Below are positions 37,004-45,154 of a stretch of 64,000 nucleotides of DNA, one piece after another. The translations under genes and the position numbers were made by a program. Source of the DNA: Microvirga lupini (GTDB lineage: Bacteria > Pseudomonadota > Alphaproteobacteria > Rhizobiales > Beijerinckiaceae); assembly GCF_014191055.1 (NCBI RefSeq), contig NZ_JACHWB010000002.1:1-64000 (forward strand). Direction: 5' to 3'. Under the pieces are notes generated by a model, which worked only from the letters and a program-made list of their open reading frames with translations, was not told the DNA's origin and searched no databases. Position 1 is the first letter of the stretch; every line of letters begins with the position of its first letter.

Positions 37004-37193
37004 AACCAACCCTCCTCAGGCTTGACCGTGGGAAACTCTACCCATGCCGGAGTACCTCCGCCGTGCGTCCCCGCACCTGCCCCGACCATGGGCATAAGCC
37101 CCTGCCGCAGAACGCATCCTCTTGTTTTCTGAGGGCAACCGGTGTATCCGGTCCCCCTTCCGATATTCATTGAACCTGAAGAAGGAGCCCCGC

Positions 37194-37601
37194 ATGGCTC
37201 GCGTGACCGTCGAAGACTGCATCGACAAGGTCGACAACCGGTTTGAGCTCGTGCTGCTGGCCAGCCACCGGGCTCGCCTCATCTCGTCCGGCTCGCCGCT
37301 GACGATCGACCGCGACCGCGACAAGAACCCGGTCGTGGCCCTGCGTGAGATCGCGGACGAGACCATCGCTCCGGACGACCTGAAGGAGCAGCTCATCCAC
37401 TCCATGCAGAAGTACGTCGAGGTGGACGAGCCGGAGGCCGAAGCCGTTCCGATGCTCAGCAACACCGCCGCAGCCCCCTCCACGGGCAGCGACAACGACG
37501 CGGACGTTCAGTTCGACCGCATGAGCGAAGAGGACCTCCTGCGCGGCTTGGAGGGCCTCGTGCCCCCGAGCAACAGCGCGGACGACGACGACCGCGAATA
37601 A
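37194..37601 (+). CDS. rpoZ: DNA-directed RNA polymerase subunit omega
   Basis: 135-residue omega subunit, which helps assembly of RNA polymerase. N-terminus [20 protein letters not shown] and [15 protein letters not shown] match the family; the C-terminal half is the longer acidic tail usual in Rhizobiales. GAAGGAG lies 6 bases before the ATG. Followed by a terminator and then rel. Confidence 0.95.
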   Translation: MARVTVEDCIDKVDNRFELVLLASHRARLISSGSPLTIDRDRDKNPVVALREIADETIAPDDLKEQLIHSMQKYVEVDEPEAEAVPMLSNTAAAPSTGSDNDADVQFDRMSEEDLLRGLEGLVPPSNSADDDDRE

Positions 37602-37620
37602 GCGTCACCAGGATTTTTGA

Positions 37621-37647
37621 AAGCCCGGCCTTGCGCCGGGCTTTTTT
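37621..37647 (+). terminator. Intrinsic terminator of rpoZ
   Basis: Stem AAGCCCGGC (37,621-37,629), loop CTTGC, stem GCCGGGCTT (37,635-37,643), then TTTT. Lies 20 bases after the rpoZ stop, so rel needs its own promoter or read-through. Confidence 0.9.
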
Positions 37648-37778
37648 GTTGCAGGGCTTAACCACGACCCGGCATGCCTGCCCTGCGGCAAGGTATTCAG
37701 CTTGCGGCGCAGAGACATTGTACAATATCTTCAATACTTTCTGCCAGAGACACCGGGCCTAATGGAGATGTCGGCCGC

Positions 37779-39950
37779 ATGATGCGCCAGTATGAACTCG
37801 TCGAGCGGGTCAAGCGCTACAACCCCTCGGCCGATGAGGCGCTTCTCAACCGCGCTTACGTGTATGCCATGATGGCCCATGGCACCCAGAAGCGCGCATC
37901 CGGCGACCTGTTCTTCGGCCACCCCCTCGAAGTGGCCGCCATCCTGACAGATCTCAAGCTCGACGACGCGACCATCGCGGCGGCAGTCCTTCACGACACG
38001 GTGGAAGATACGCAGGCGACGCTCGAGGAGATCAACAAGACCTTCGGGCCCCAGATCGGCGCTCTCGTGGACGGCCTCACCAAGATCAAGCGGCTCGACC
38101 TCGTGTCGAAGCGGGCTGCGCAAGGGGAAAACTTCCGCAAGCTGCTGCTCGCCGTTGCCGACGATGTGCGCGTGCTCCTCGTCAAGCTCGCGGACCGCCT
38201 GCACAACATGCGCACCCTGCAGTTCATGCCACCGGAAAAGCGCAAGCGCATCGCCGAGGAGACCCTCGACATTTACGCGCCTCTCGCCGGACGCATGGGC
38301 ATTCAGGAGATGCGCGAGGAGCTGGAGGAACTGTCCTTCCAGAATCTCGACCCTGAGGCCTATGAGGCGATCAAGCGCCACCTGCACGAACTCTCGACCA
38401 AGAGCGAGAAGCTGGTCGAAGAGATCGAGCGAACCCTGACCACGAAGCTGCGCGCGCAAGGGATCGAGGCGGTTGTCTCGGGACGCCAGAAGCGCCCCTA
38501 TTCCATCTGGCGCAAGATGGAGCGGAAGTCGGTTTCCTTCGAGCAGCTCTCCGACATCTTCGCGTTCCGGATCATCGTGGGGACCATCGACGAGTGCTAC
38601 CGGGCACTCGGCATCGTGCATACCAGCTGGCCCATGGTGCCGGGGCGGTACAAGGACTACATCTCGACCCCGAAGCAGAACGACTACCGGTCGATCCACA
38701 CCACCGTGATCGGGCCGGGCAGCCAGCGCGTCGAGCTTCAGATCCGCACCGAGGACATGGACGAGGTGGCGGAATTCGGCATCGCGGCGCATGCCCTCTA
38801 CAAGGAAGGCGTGAACGACAATTCGCGGCTTGCCACTGAAAGCCGCGCCTATCAGTGGCTGAGGCGGACCATCGACCTCCTGGCGGAAGGCGACAATCCG
38901 GAGGAGTTCCTGGAGCACACGAAGCTCGAACTCTTCCACGACCAGGTATTCTGCTTCACACCCAAAGGCCGCCTCATCGCCCTGCCCCGCGGCGCGACGC
39001 CCATCGACTTCGCCTATGCGGTGCACACCGATGTCGGGAACACGGCGGTGGGCTGCAAGATCAACGGCCGCATGTCGCCGCTGTTGACCGAACTGCAGAA
39101 CGGCGACGAGGTGGAAATCGTCCGCGCCGAAGGGCAGACACCCCCGGCCGCCTGGGAATCCCTCGTGGTCACCGGCAAGGCTCGGGCCTCGATCCGGCGC
39201 GCGACCCGCGCGGCCGTGCGCCGGCAATACACGGGCCTCGGCCATCAGATCCTGGAACGCGCCTTCGAGCGTGCCGGGCGCCCCTTCTCCGACGAGAAGC
39301 TGAAAGGCGCCCTGCCCCGGCTGGCGCGCGTTTCGGTCGAGGACGTGCTGGCGGCCGTTGGCCGTGGCGAGATGTTCTCCGGCGATGTGGTTCGTGCCGT
39401 CTACCCGGATTATTTCGAGGAGCGGCGCGCCGGCAGCGACGGCAGGGGGAGCGGCCAGCCGGACGGCGCGGGCAAGAAGGGCGCCGGAGAGCACTCGAGC
39501 GGAATTCCGATCCGGGGCCTCAATACGGATATGCCGATCCACTTTGCGCCGGAAGGCGGAGCCGTGCCGGGAGACCGCATCGTCGGCATCATGACCCTCG
39601 GCGAGGGCGTGACGATCTACCCGATCCAGTCACCCTCCCTGGCGGCATACGACAATGAGCCGGACCGCTGGATCGATGTGCGCTGGGACCTGGAAGCGGG
39701 CTCGACCCAGCGCTTCCCGGCGCGCATCAAGCTGCAATCGATCAACGAGCCCGGATCGCTCGCCCAGATCACGCAGGTCATCGCCGATCATGACGGCAAC
39801 ATCGACAATGTCTCCATGAAGCGGCGCACCCAGGACTTCACCGACATGACCATCGACCTGACGGTCTGGGACCTGAAGCACCTCAATGCTATCATCGCAG
39901 AGCTGCGCGCCAAGCGCGTGGTGAGTCGTGTCGATCGCGTCACCGGATAG
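37779..39950 (+). CDS. rel: Bifunctional (p)ppGpp synthetase/hydrolase
   Basis: 723-residue Rel/SpoT homologue controlling the stringent response. HD hydrolase domain (about residues 25-180) with intact AAAVLHDTVEDTQAT; synthetase domain with RQKRPYSIWRKMERK and PKQNDYRSIHTTV; TGS domain with PKGRLIALPRGATPIDFAYA; C-terminal ACT domain (LQSINEPGSLAQITQVIADH). Both activities should be present because the HD and synthetase motifs are intact. Start at the ATG at 37,779; a second ATG follows immediately. The sole long Rel in the window, downstream of rpoZ as usual. Confidence 0.94.
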   Translation: MMRQYELVERVKRYNPSADEALLNRAYVYAMMAHGTQKRASGDLFFGHPLEVAAILTDLKLDDATIAAAVLHDTVEDTQATLEEINKTFGPQIGALVDGLTKIKRLDLVSKRAAQGENFRKLLLAVADDVRVLLVKLADRLHNMRTLQFMPPEKRKRIAEETLDIYAPLAGRMGIQEMREELEELSFQNLDPEAYEAIKRHLHELSTKSEKLVEEIERTLTTKLRAQGIEAVVSGRQKRPYSIWRKMERKSVSFEQLSDIFAFRIIVGTIDECYRALGIVHTSWPMVPGRYKDYISTPKQNDYRSIHTTVIGPGSQRVELQIRTEDMDEVAEFGIAAHALYKEGVNDNSRLATESRAYQWLRRTIDLLAEGDNPEEFLEHTKLELFHDQVFCFTPKGRLIALPRGATPIDFAYAVHTDVGNTAVGCKINGRMSPLLTELQNGDEVEIVRAEGQTPPAAWESLVVTGKARASIRRATRAAVRRQYTGLGHQILERAFERAGRPFSDEKLKGALPRLARVSVEDVLAAVGRGEMFSGDVVRAVYPDYFEERRAGSDGRGSGQPDGAGKKGAGEHSSGIPIRGLNTDMPIHFAPEGGAVPGDRIVGIMTLGEGVTIYPIQSPSLAAYDNEPDRWIDVRWDLEAGSTQRFPARIKLQSINEPGSLAQITQVIADHDGNIDNVSMKRRTQDFTDMTIDLTVWDLKHLNAIIAELRAKRVVSRVDRVTG

Positions 39951-39956
39951 AACCCC

Positions 39957-40658
39957 ATGTCTCGCAAGCCTCGCATCGCCGTCATCATGGATGAGAACAC
40001 CAGTGGCGGCGGCAACCTCTATGAGACCACGAAGGCGTATTTCTTCGCCGTCCAGCGCGCCGGCGGCCTACCGTTCGGCATCCCCTATGTGGCTGAGATG
40101 ATCGATCCGGTGGTGGAGGAGTTCGACGGCTTCGTGAGCGTCGGCGGCCGCATCCGGTTTCCCCGCGATTGGTATGCCCCTGGCGACGAGTCGCGTTACC
40201 CGTCTTCGGAGCGGCTCGAGATCGAGCAGGCGCTCATGCGGGGATTTCTCGATCGCGACAAACCAGTGCTCGGCATCTGCAACGGCATGCAGATGCTTGC
40301 CTGTCTCCATGGCGGGCGCATGGTGCACGAGATCCGCAAGACCGGTCCGCACATCCTGGTCCACGACGACCGGACGGCCATGCATTCCGTCGAGATCGTG
40401 CCGGACACGATCCTGTCGCGCATCGTGGGCACGACGCGGCTCGACGTGAACAGCCGCCATCAGGAAGCGGTCGTTGCAGTGTCCGATCAGGCTGTCATTT
40501 CAGCCAGAGCCCCCGATGGCGTGATCGAGGCCGTCGAGATCCCGTCCCGGCGCTTCGCGATCGGCGTCCAGTGGCACCCGGAGGCCTTCGCAACTCAGGA
40601 CAATCCGGGCAACAGATTATTCGGCGCCTTCGTTCAGGCGGCGCAGCAGCGCCACTGA
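39957..40658 (+). CDS. Gamma-glutamyl-gamma-aminobutyrate hydrolase family protein
   Basis: 233-residue class I glutamine-amidotransferase-like hydrolase (peptidase C26, PuuD type). Nucleophile in VLGICNGMQMLACLHGG (about residue 107), catalytic His/Glu in GVQWHPEAFA. PuuD cleaves gamma-glutamyl-GABA in putrescine breakdown; the exact substrate here is not shown by sequence. It follows rel by 6 bases and precedes the HAD gene by 22, so the three may be one transcript. Confidence 0.82.
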   Translation: MSRKPRIAVIMDENTSGGGNLYETTKAYFFAVQRAGGLPFGIPYVAEMIDPVVEEFDGFVSVGGRIRFPRDWYAPGDESRYPSSERLEIEQALMRGFLDRDKPVLGICNGMQMLACLHGGRMVHEIRKTGPHILVHDDRTAMHSVEIVPDTILSRIVGTTRLDVNSRHQEAVVAVSDQAVISARAPDGVIEAVEIPSRRFAIGVQWHPEAFATQDNPGNRLFGAFVQAAQQRH

Positions 40659-40680
40659 TCCGCCATCGCAGGAATTCCCA

Positions 40681-41391
40681 ATGTCGATTTCCGTTCTCGG
40701 TCTCGATGCCGACGATACGCTCTGGCACAACGAGACCTTCTATCAATCGACGCGCCAGCGCTTCAATGAGCTGCTCGCCGATTTCGTCGACACCAAGCGG
40801 CTCGAAGAGGAAATCGAGGCAACGGAAAGGCGCAATCTCGGCCTCTACGGCTATGGGGCGAAAGGCTTCACGCTTTCGATGATGGAGACCGCCATCCAAG
40901 TGAGCGAGGGCAAGGTGTCGAGCCAAGCTCTCGGCGAGATCCTCGCCATTGGCCGTGAACTGATGAACCATCCCGTGGAACCACTCCCCGGTGTTCATGA
41001 GGCGCTCGAAGCGCTCTCGGCGGAATACAGGCTCGTGCTCATCACTAAGGGCGATCTCTTCCATCAGGAATCGAAGCTCGCGGCCTCCGGCCTCGGCAGC
41101 TTCTTCTCGGGCGTCGAGATCGTGAGCGAGAAGAAGGCGGACACCTATACCCGCATCTTCTCGCGCCACGGCGCCGGCCCGGAGCACGCGGCCATGGCCG
41201 GCAACTCGATCCGCTCCGACGTCCTGCCCGCCCTCGAAGCCGGCAGCTACGCGGCGCTCATCCCGTTTCATCTGGTGTGGGCCCACGAAGACGCGCCGCT
41301 TCCGACGGACCATCCCCGCTTTGCGGAGTTGCCCTCCTTGGCGGAGCTGCCGCGGTGGCTGGCTGGGGTTGCAAAGAATGGCGCTCGTTGA
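40681..41391 (+). CDS. HAD family hydrolase
   Basis: 236-residue haloacid-dehalogenase-type phosphatase. Motif I LGLDADDTLWHNE carries the two catalytic aspartates, motif II LVLITKGD, and motif III AGNSIRSDVLPALEAGS. A helical cap lies between motifs I and II. Probably acts on a small phosphorylated metabolite; the related YjjG group dephosphorylates nucleotides, which would suit its place before pyrE, but that is inference. Confidence 0.85.
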   Translation: MSISVLGLDADDTLWHNETFYQSTRQRFNELLADFVDTKRLEEEIEATERRNLGLYGYGAKGFTLSMMETAIQVSEGKVSSQALGEILAIGRELMNHPVEPLPGVHEALEALSAEYRLVLITKGDLFHQESKLAASGLGSFFSGVEIVSEKKADTYTRIFSRHGAGPEHAAMAGNSIRSDVLPALEAGSYAALIPFHLVWAHEDAPLPTDHPRFAELPSLAELPRWLAGVAKNGAR

Positions 41392-41496
41392 CTTCAAGGA
41401 TGAGGCATTCCGGCAAGCTCAGGCAGAGGGCTTTCTCGTATGATCTTGCCTCCTGCCCAGCAGCCTGCCAAAAGCGCGTTAGCAGGAGACCCGCCC

Positions 41497-42084
41497 ATGA
41501 CCCAGAACGACGTTCTTGAAGAATTCCGCTCCGCCGGTGCGCTGCTGGAGGGGCATTTCGTTCTCTCGTCGGGGCTGCACAGCCCGGTCTTCCTGCAGAA
41601 GATGTTCGTGTTTCAGGATCCGGCGCGGACCGAGCGCGTGTGTCGGGCGCTTGCCCAGAAGATCACGGAAGCCTTCGGGACTGTCGACTACGTGGTCTCG
41701 CCCGCTGTCGGCGGCATCGTGCCGGGCTATGAGACGGCCCGGCATTTGGGAGCCAAGGCGATCTTCGTCGAACGGGAGAATGGGGTCTTCGCCCTGCGCC
41801 GCGGGTTCACGATTCCTGAGGGCGCCCGTGTCGTCATGGTGGAAGACATCGTCACCACCGGCCTTTCCTCTCGGGAATGCCTCACGTCCCTTCGGGAACA
41901 TCCCGGAACAATTCTTGGTGCCGCCTGCCTCATCGACCGCTCCGGCGGCAAGGCGGATCTCGGCGTGCCTCTCGTATCCCTGGTCCAGCTCGATATTCCG
42001 GCCTATGCGCCAGACCAATTGCCGCCCGATCTGGCGGCGCTTCCGGCCGTAAAACCGGGCAGCCGAGACCTGAAATCAAAATAG
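41497..42084 (+). CDS. pyrE: Orotate phosphoribosyltransferase
   Basis: 195-residue pyrimidine-synthesis enzyme joining orotate to PRPP. The PRPP loop [18 protein letters not shown] (about residues 115-132) and the N-terminal [17 protein letters not shown] are characteristic of the short bacterial PyrE. AGGAG lies about 9 bases before the chosen ATG. Confidence 0.92.
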   Translation: MTQNDVLEEFRSAGALLEGHFVLSSGLHSPVFLQKMFVFQDPARTERVCRALAQKITEAFGTVDYVVSPAVGGIVPGYETARHLGAKAIFVERENGVFALRRGFTIPEGARVVMVEDIVTTGLSSRECLTSLREHPGTILGAACLIDRSGGKADLGVPLVSLVQLDIPAYAPDQLPPDLAALPAVKPGSRDLKSK

Positions 42085-42130
42085 CTGTTTATTTGTCACA
42101 CACAGGGTTGACTGCCTTGGTTCGGACAAC

Positions 42131-42159
42131 TTGACTCTTGGAATTTACACGCCATTAAG
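42131..42159 (+). promoter_or_regulatory. Candidate promoter upstream of the NYN-domain gene
   Basis: TTGACT (42,131-42,136), 17-base spacer, ATTAAG (42,154-42,159), inside a 238-base gap that is far richer in A/T than the flanking genes. The -10 match is poor, so a different promoter in the same stretch is possible. Confidence 0.35.
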
Positions 42160-42322
42160 TATTTTCCATTGTCAGGATTACTGGTCCGAAGGGTTAATAG
42201 CAGCCTGTTCTGAGGCACGTCATACATTTTTCGCGCAGTTTTATTGCCTGCGTAAATAATAGATGTTGCTTGAATAATGAAGGTTGTTAGGCCGCTCCGG
42301 CAGACACAGATAGAGAATACTT

Positions 42323-42967
42323 ATGTCAGGCCAGCAGCGGATCGCCCTCTTCATTGATGGCGCCAACCTCTACGCTACTACCAAGACCCTCGGCTTCGAT
42401 ATCGATTACAAGCGCCTGCTGAAGGAGTTCCAAGGTCGCGGCTCGCTCGTGCGTGCCTTTTACTACACGGCCCTTGTAGAAGATCAGGAATATTCTTCCA
42501 TTCGCCCGCTGATCGACTGGCTCGATTACAATGGCTACCGCGTGGTCACGAAGCCCACGAAGGAATTCGTCGACTCTGCCGGCCGCCGCAAGGTCAAGGG
42601 CAACATGGACATCGAGCTCGCCATCGATGCGCTGGAGCTCTCGCCCTATATCGATCACATGGTTTTGTTCTCCGGCGACGGCGACTTCCGCTCCCTCGTC
42701 GAGGCCATGCAGCGCCGCGGCGTTCGGGTTTCGGTGGTGTCCACCGTCACCACGCAGCCGCCGATGGTGGCCGATGAGCTGCGCCGCCAAGCGGACGAGT
42801 TCCTAGACCTGTCGCAGCTCGCCTCCCGGATCGGCCGCGATCCCTCGGATCGCCCGCAGCGTCCGATGAACGAGAACGGTGAGCGCCAGCGCCCGCAGCC
42901 GCGCAGCGGCGCGCTTGAAAGCCGCTACGGCATCCGCCAGCCGCAGGATGACGAGTTCGATATCTGA
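42323..42967 (+). CDS. NYN domain protein (LabA/DUF88 family)
   Basis: 214-residue protein with a PIN-like NYN nuclease fold at residues 5-160. The acidic residues expected at the metal site are visible in ALFIDGANLYATTK, NMDIELAIDALEL and VLFSGDGDFRSLVEAM. The remaining 50 residues are a polar Arg/Pro-rich tail. Family members are thought to be RNases acting on cellular RNA; no target is known here. It has an unusual AT-rich upstream region and a REP-like hairpin 23 bases after its stop. Confidence 0.87.
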   Translation: MSGQQRIALFIDGANLYATTKTLGFDIDYKRLLKEFQGRGSLVRAFYYTALVEDQEYSSIRPLIDWLDYNGYRVVTKPTKEFVDSAGRRKVKGNMDIELAIDALELSPYIDHMVLFSGDGDFRSLVEAMQRRGVRVSVVSTVTTQPPMVADELRRQADEFLDLSQLASRIGRDPSDRPQRPMNENGERQRPQPRSGALESRYGIRQPQDDEFDI

Positions 42968-42989
42968 CGCAATCGAACAGAGCAGCTAC

Positions 42990-43012
42990 ATGGCCGGGCT
43001 TGTCCCGGCCAT
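42990..43012. repeat. CTTGT-loop hairpin repeat, copy 1
   Basis: Arms ATGGCCGGG and CCCGGCCAT around CTTGT. Same arm sequence and loop as the copy at 56,179. Sits between the NYN gene and the convergent GcvR-like gene, where it may also stop transcription from both sides. Confidence 0.7.
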
Positions 43013-43024
43013 CGTCGTTTCGGA

Positions 43025-43555
43025 TCAGAGCGAACTCTCTTCCACCTGGCAGCTCAAACCCAGCGCACCGGCGGTGTTGCTGACCGTGGCGAGGCACAGG
43101 TCCGCTTGCCCGGGCGGAATCGAGACCGCGAAACGCGTGACGTAAAGCCCGCCCTCTGCTTCCGGCAGCTTTCGTGCCTCGAGGCGCACGATATTGGCCT
43201 CGTATTGCTTGAATACCTCGGCCAGCCGAGCCACGAGGCCAAGCTGATCGCCGCCGCTGATGGCGATCCGATGGGTGACGCTTCCGGCAGGACCGGGGCT
43301 TGGATCGAAAGCATAGGGAACGGCCCGGATCTCGGCGCCCTGAAGTTCCGCAAGCTGCTTGAGGCCGGCCTCCACGTCGGCAGCCGTCATCTCGGACGGG
43401 AGTTCGCACAGGGCCACGAACTCGGCCCCGGAGCCGAGGGACGCAAAGGTCGTGTCCCGCAGGTTCACGCCGATGTTGAAAAGGTGCTCGGCGATGGCCG
43501 CAACCAGCCCAACCCGATCAGGCCCAAGAACCGACACCAGAGCCACGGACGCCAT
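43025..43555 (-). CDS. ACT-domain protein, GcvR-like
   Basis: 176-residue protein made of two ACT domains (about residues 3-75, SVLGPDRVGLVAAIAEHLFN; and 90-170, ISGGDQLGLVARLAEVFKQY). This is the layout of the glycine cleavage system repressor-like proteins, which bind amino acids. Start at 43,555 because AGGAGGG lies 7 bases upstream; an ATG 30 bases earlier lacks a site. It has no DNA-binding domain, so any regulatory role would be indirect. Confidence 0.8.
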   Translation of the reverse strand: MASVALVSVLGPDRVGLVAAIAEHLFNIGVNLRDTTFASLGSGAEFVALCELPSEMTAADVEAGLKQLAELQGAEIRAVPYAFDPSPGPAGSVTHRIAISGGDQLGLVARLAEVFKQYEANIVRLEARKLPEAEGGLYVTRFAVSIPPGQADLCLATVSNTAGALGLSCQVEESSL

Positions 43556-43606
43556 GTCTTCCCTCCTGAACAGACCGGAGGACATCTAGCGCACATTGCC
43601 GCTGCG

Positions 43607-44080
43607 TCAGCCCTTCTCGCGCATGAGGCGAGCCTTCTCACGGTTCCAGGAGCGCTCCTTCTCCGTCTCGCGCTTGTCGTGCAGCTTCTTGCCCCGGCCG
43701 AGGCCGAGTTCCACCTTCGCACGCCCGCGGTCGTTGAAGTAGATCTTGAGCGGGATCACCGTGAAGCCCTCCCGCTGCGTGGCGCCGATCAGCTTGTTGA
43801 TCTGGTGCTTGTGCAGGAGCAGGCGCCGGGGGCGCTTGGTTTCGTGGTTGAAGCGATTGGCCTGCAGGTACTCGGGGATGTAGGCGTTGAAGAGGTAGAA
43901 CTCCTCCCCCGAAGGCCCGGCATGAGCCTCACCGATGGTCGCCTTGCCCTGGCGCAGGGATTTCACCTCCGTGCCGGTGAGCGCGATCCCGGCCTCGTAG
44001 GTATCGATGATCTCGTAGTTGAACCGCGCCTTCCTGTTGTCGGCGACGACGCGGTTCGGACTCTTCGGGTCTTTTGCCAT
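43607..44080 (-). CDS. smpB: SsrA-binding protein SmpB
   Basis: 157-residue tmRNA partner for rescue of stalled ribosomes. Typical segments [32 protein letters not shown] and the C-terminal [20 protein letters not shown] basic tail. Lies 11 bases after dapA; the dapA-smpB pair is standard in Rhizobiales. The tmRNA gene itself is not in the window. Confidence 0.95.
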   Translation of the reverse strand: MAKDPKSPNRVVADNRKARFNYEIIDTYEAGIALTGTEVKSLRQGKATIGEAHAGPSGEEFYLFNAYIPEYLQANRFNHETKRPRRLLLHKHQINKLIGATQREGFTVIPLKIYFNDRGRAKVELGLGRGKKLHDKRETEKERSWNREKARLMREKG

Positions 44081-44091
44081 GAGCTCTTTTT

Positions 44092-44976
44092 TTAAGCGTT
44101 GATCAGGCCCGCATGGACCATGGCCGAGCGAACGGCCTGCTTTGCGTTGTCGGAGGCGGGCACCAGCGGCAGGCGCACGTCATCCCCCATGAGACCGAGC
44201 AGCGACGCGGCGTATTTCACGGGCGTCGGGTTCGTCTCGATGAAGAGATTGGTGTGCAGGGGCATGAGCCGGTCCTGCACCTTCAGGGCCGAGGCGTAAT
44301 CGCCGTTCAGGCAGGCGTTCTGCATCTCGGCGCAGAGGCGCGGCGCCACGTTGGAAGTGACGGAAATGCAGCCATGTCCGCCATGAGCCATGAAGCCGAG
44401 AGCCGTGGCATCCTCGCCGGAGAGCTGGATGAAATCCGGCCCCATCATCTGCCGCTGCAGGCTCACCCGGGCCATGTTGGCGGTGGCGTCCTTCACGCCG
44501 GCGATGTTCTTCAGCTCATAGAGCCGCGCCATGGTCTCCACCGACATGTCGATCACGGAACGGCCGGGGATGTTGTAGATGATGATCGGAATGCCGATGG
44601 CGTCGTTGATGGCCTTGTAGTGCTGGTAGAGGCCTTCCTGCGTCGGCTTGTTGTAGTAGGGCGTGACGATGAGCACCGCATCCGCGCCGACCTTTTCCGC
44701 ATGCCTGGAGAAGGCGACCGCCTCCGCTGTGCTGTTGGAGCCGGCACCGGCGATCACCGGCACCCGGCCCTTGGTCTCCTCGACACAGATTTCGATGACC
44801 CGGTCATGCTCCTTGTGGCTCAGCGTCGGGCTCTCGCCGGTGGTGCCCACGGGCACGAGGCCGCTGGTGCCCTCCTGGATCTGCCAGTTGATGAAGGACC
44901 GGAACGCAGCCTCATCCACGGCGCCATCCTTGAAGGGGGTCACCAGGGCCGTGATGGAGCCTTTGAATTGGGTCAT
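44092..44976 (-). CDS. dapA: 4-hydroxy-tetrahydrodipicolinate synthase
   Basis: 294-residue lysine/diaminopimelate enzyme condensing pyruvate with aspartate semialdehyde. Tyr in [12 protein letters not shown], the loop [12 protein letters not shown], the Schiff-base Lys in [13 protein letters not shown] and [14 protein letters not shown] are intact. Start at 44,976 ([15 protein letters not shown]). Divergent from slt. Confidence 0.95.
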   Translation of the reverse strand: MTQFKGSITALVTPFKDGAVDEAAFRSFINWQIQEGTSGLVPVGTTGESPTLSHKEHDRVIEICVEETKGRVPVIAGAGSNSTAEAVAFSRHAEKVGADAVLIVTPYYNKPTQEGLYQHYKAINDAIGIPIIIYNIPGRSVIDMSVETMARLYELKNIAGVKDATANMARVSLQRQMMGPDFIQLSGEDATALGFMAHGGHGCISVTSNVAPRLCAEMQNACLNGDYASALKVQDRLMPLHTNLFIETNPTPVKYAASLLGLMGDDVRLPLVPASDNAKQAVRSAMVHAGLINA

Positions 44977-45154
44977 GAATCTTCCTCGGGGTAAATTGCG
45001 CCGGGTCCTAGAGGCCACAAGGGTTTAACACATAGGGGGTGCGGCGCATGGGCGCAAACGTTCCTTCGGGGAGTTGTCCTAGCTCGGCTCTTAGTGTTTC
45101 CTCAAGAGAAACGTCGTCACAATGCGATGCGGGCGACAGCAAAGGGGACTGCGG

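Noticed and set aside
36874-37173. 99-codon plus-strand frame between fabD and rpoZ
   Set aside because: No ribosome site or recognisable content; the minus-strand 41-codon frame in the same place has a better start signal.
37731-39542. 603-codon open frame antisense to rel
   Set aside because: Mirrors the codon pattern of a strongly conserved rel gene; its translation shows no family motif. Long antisense frames are expected in GC-rich DNA.
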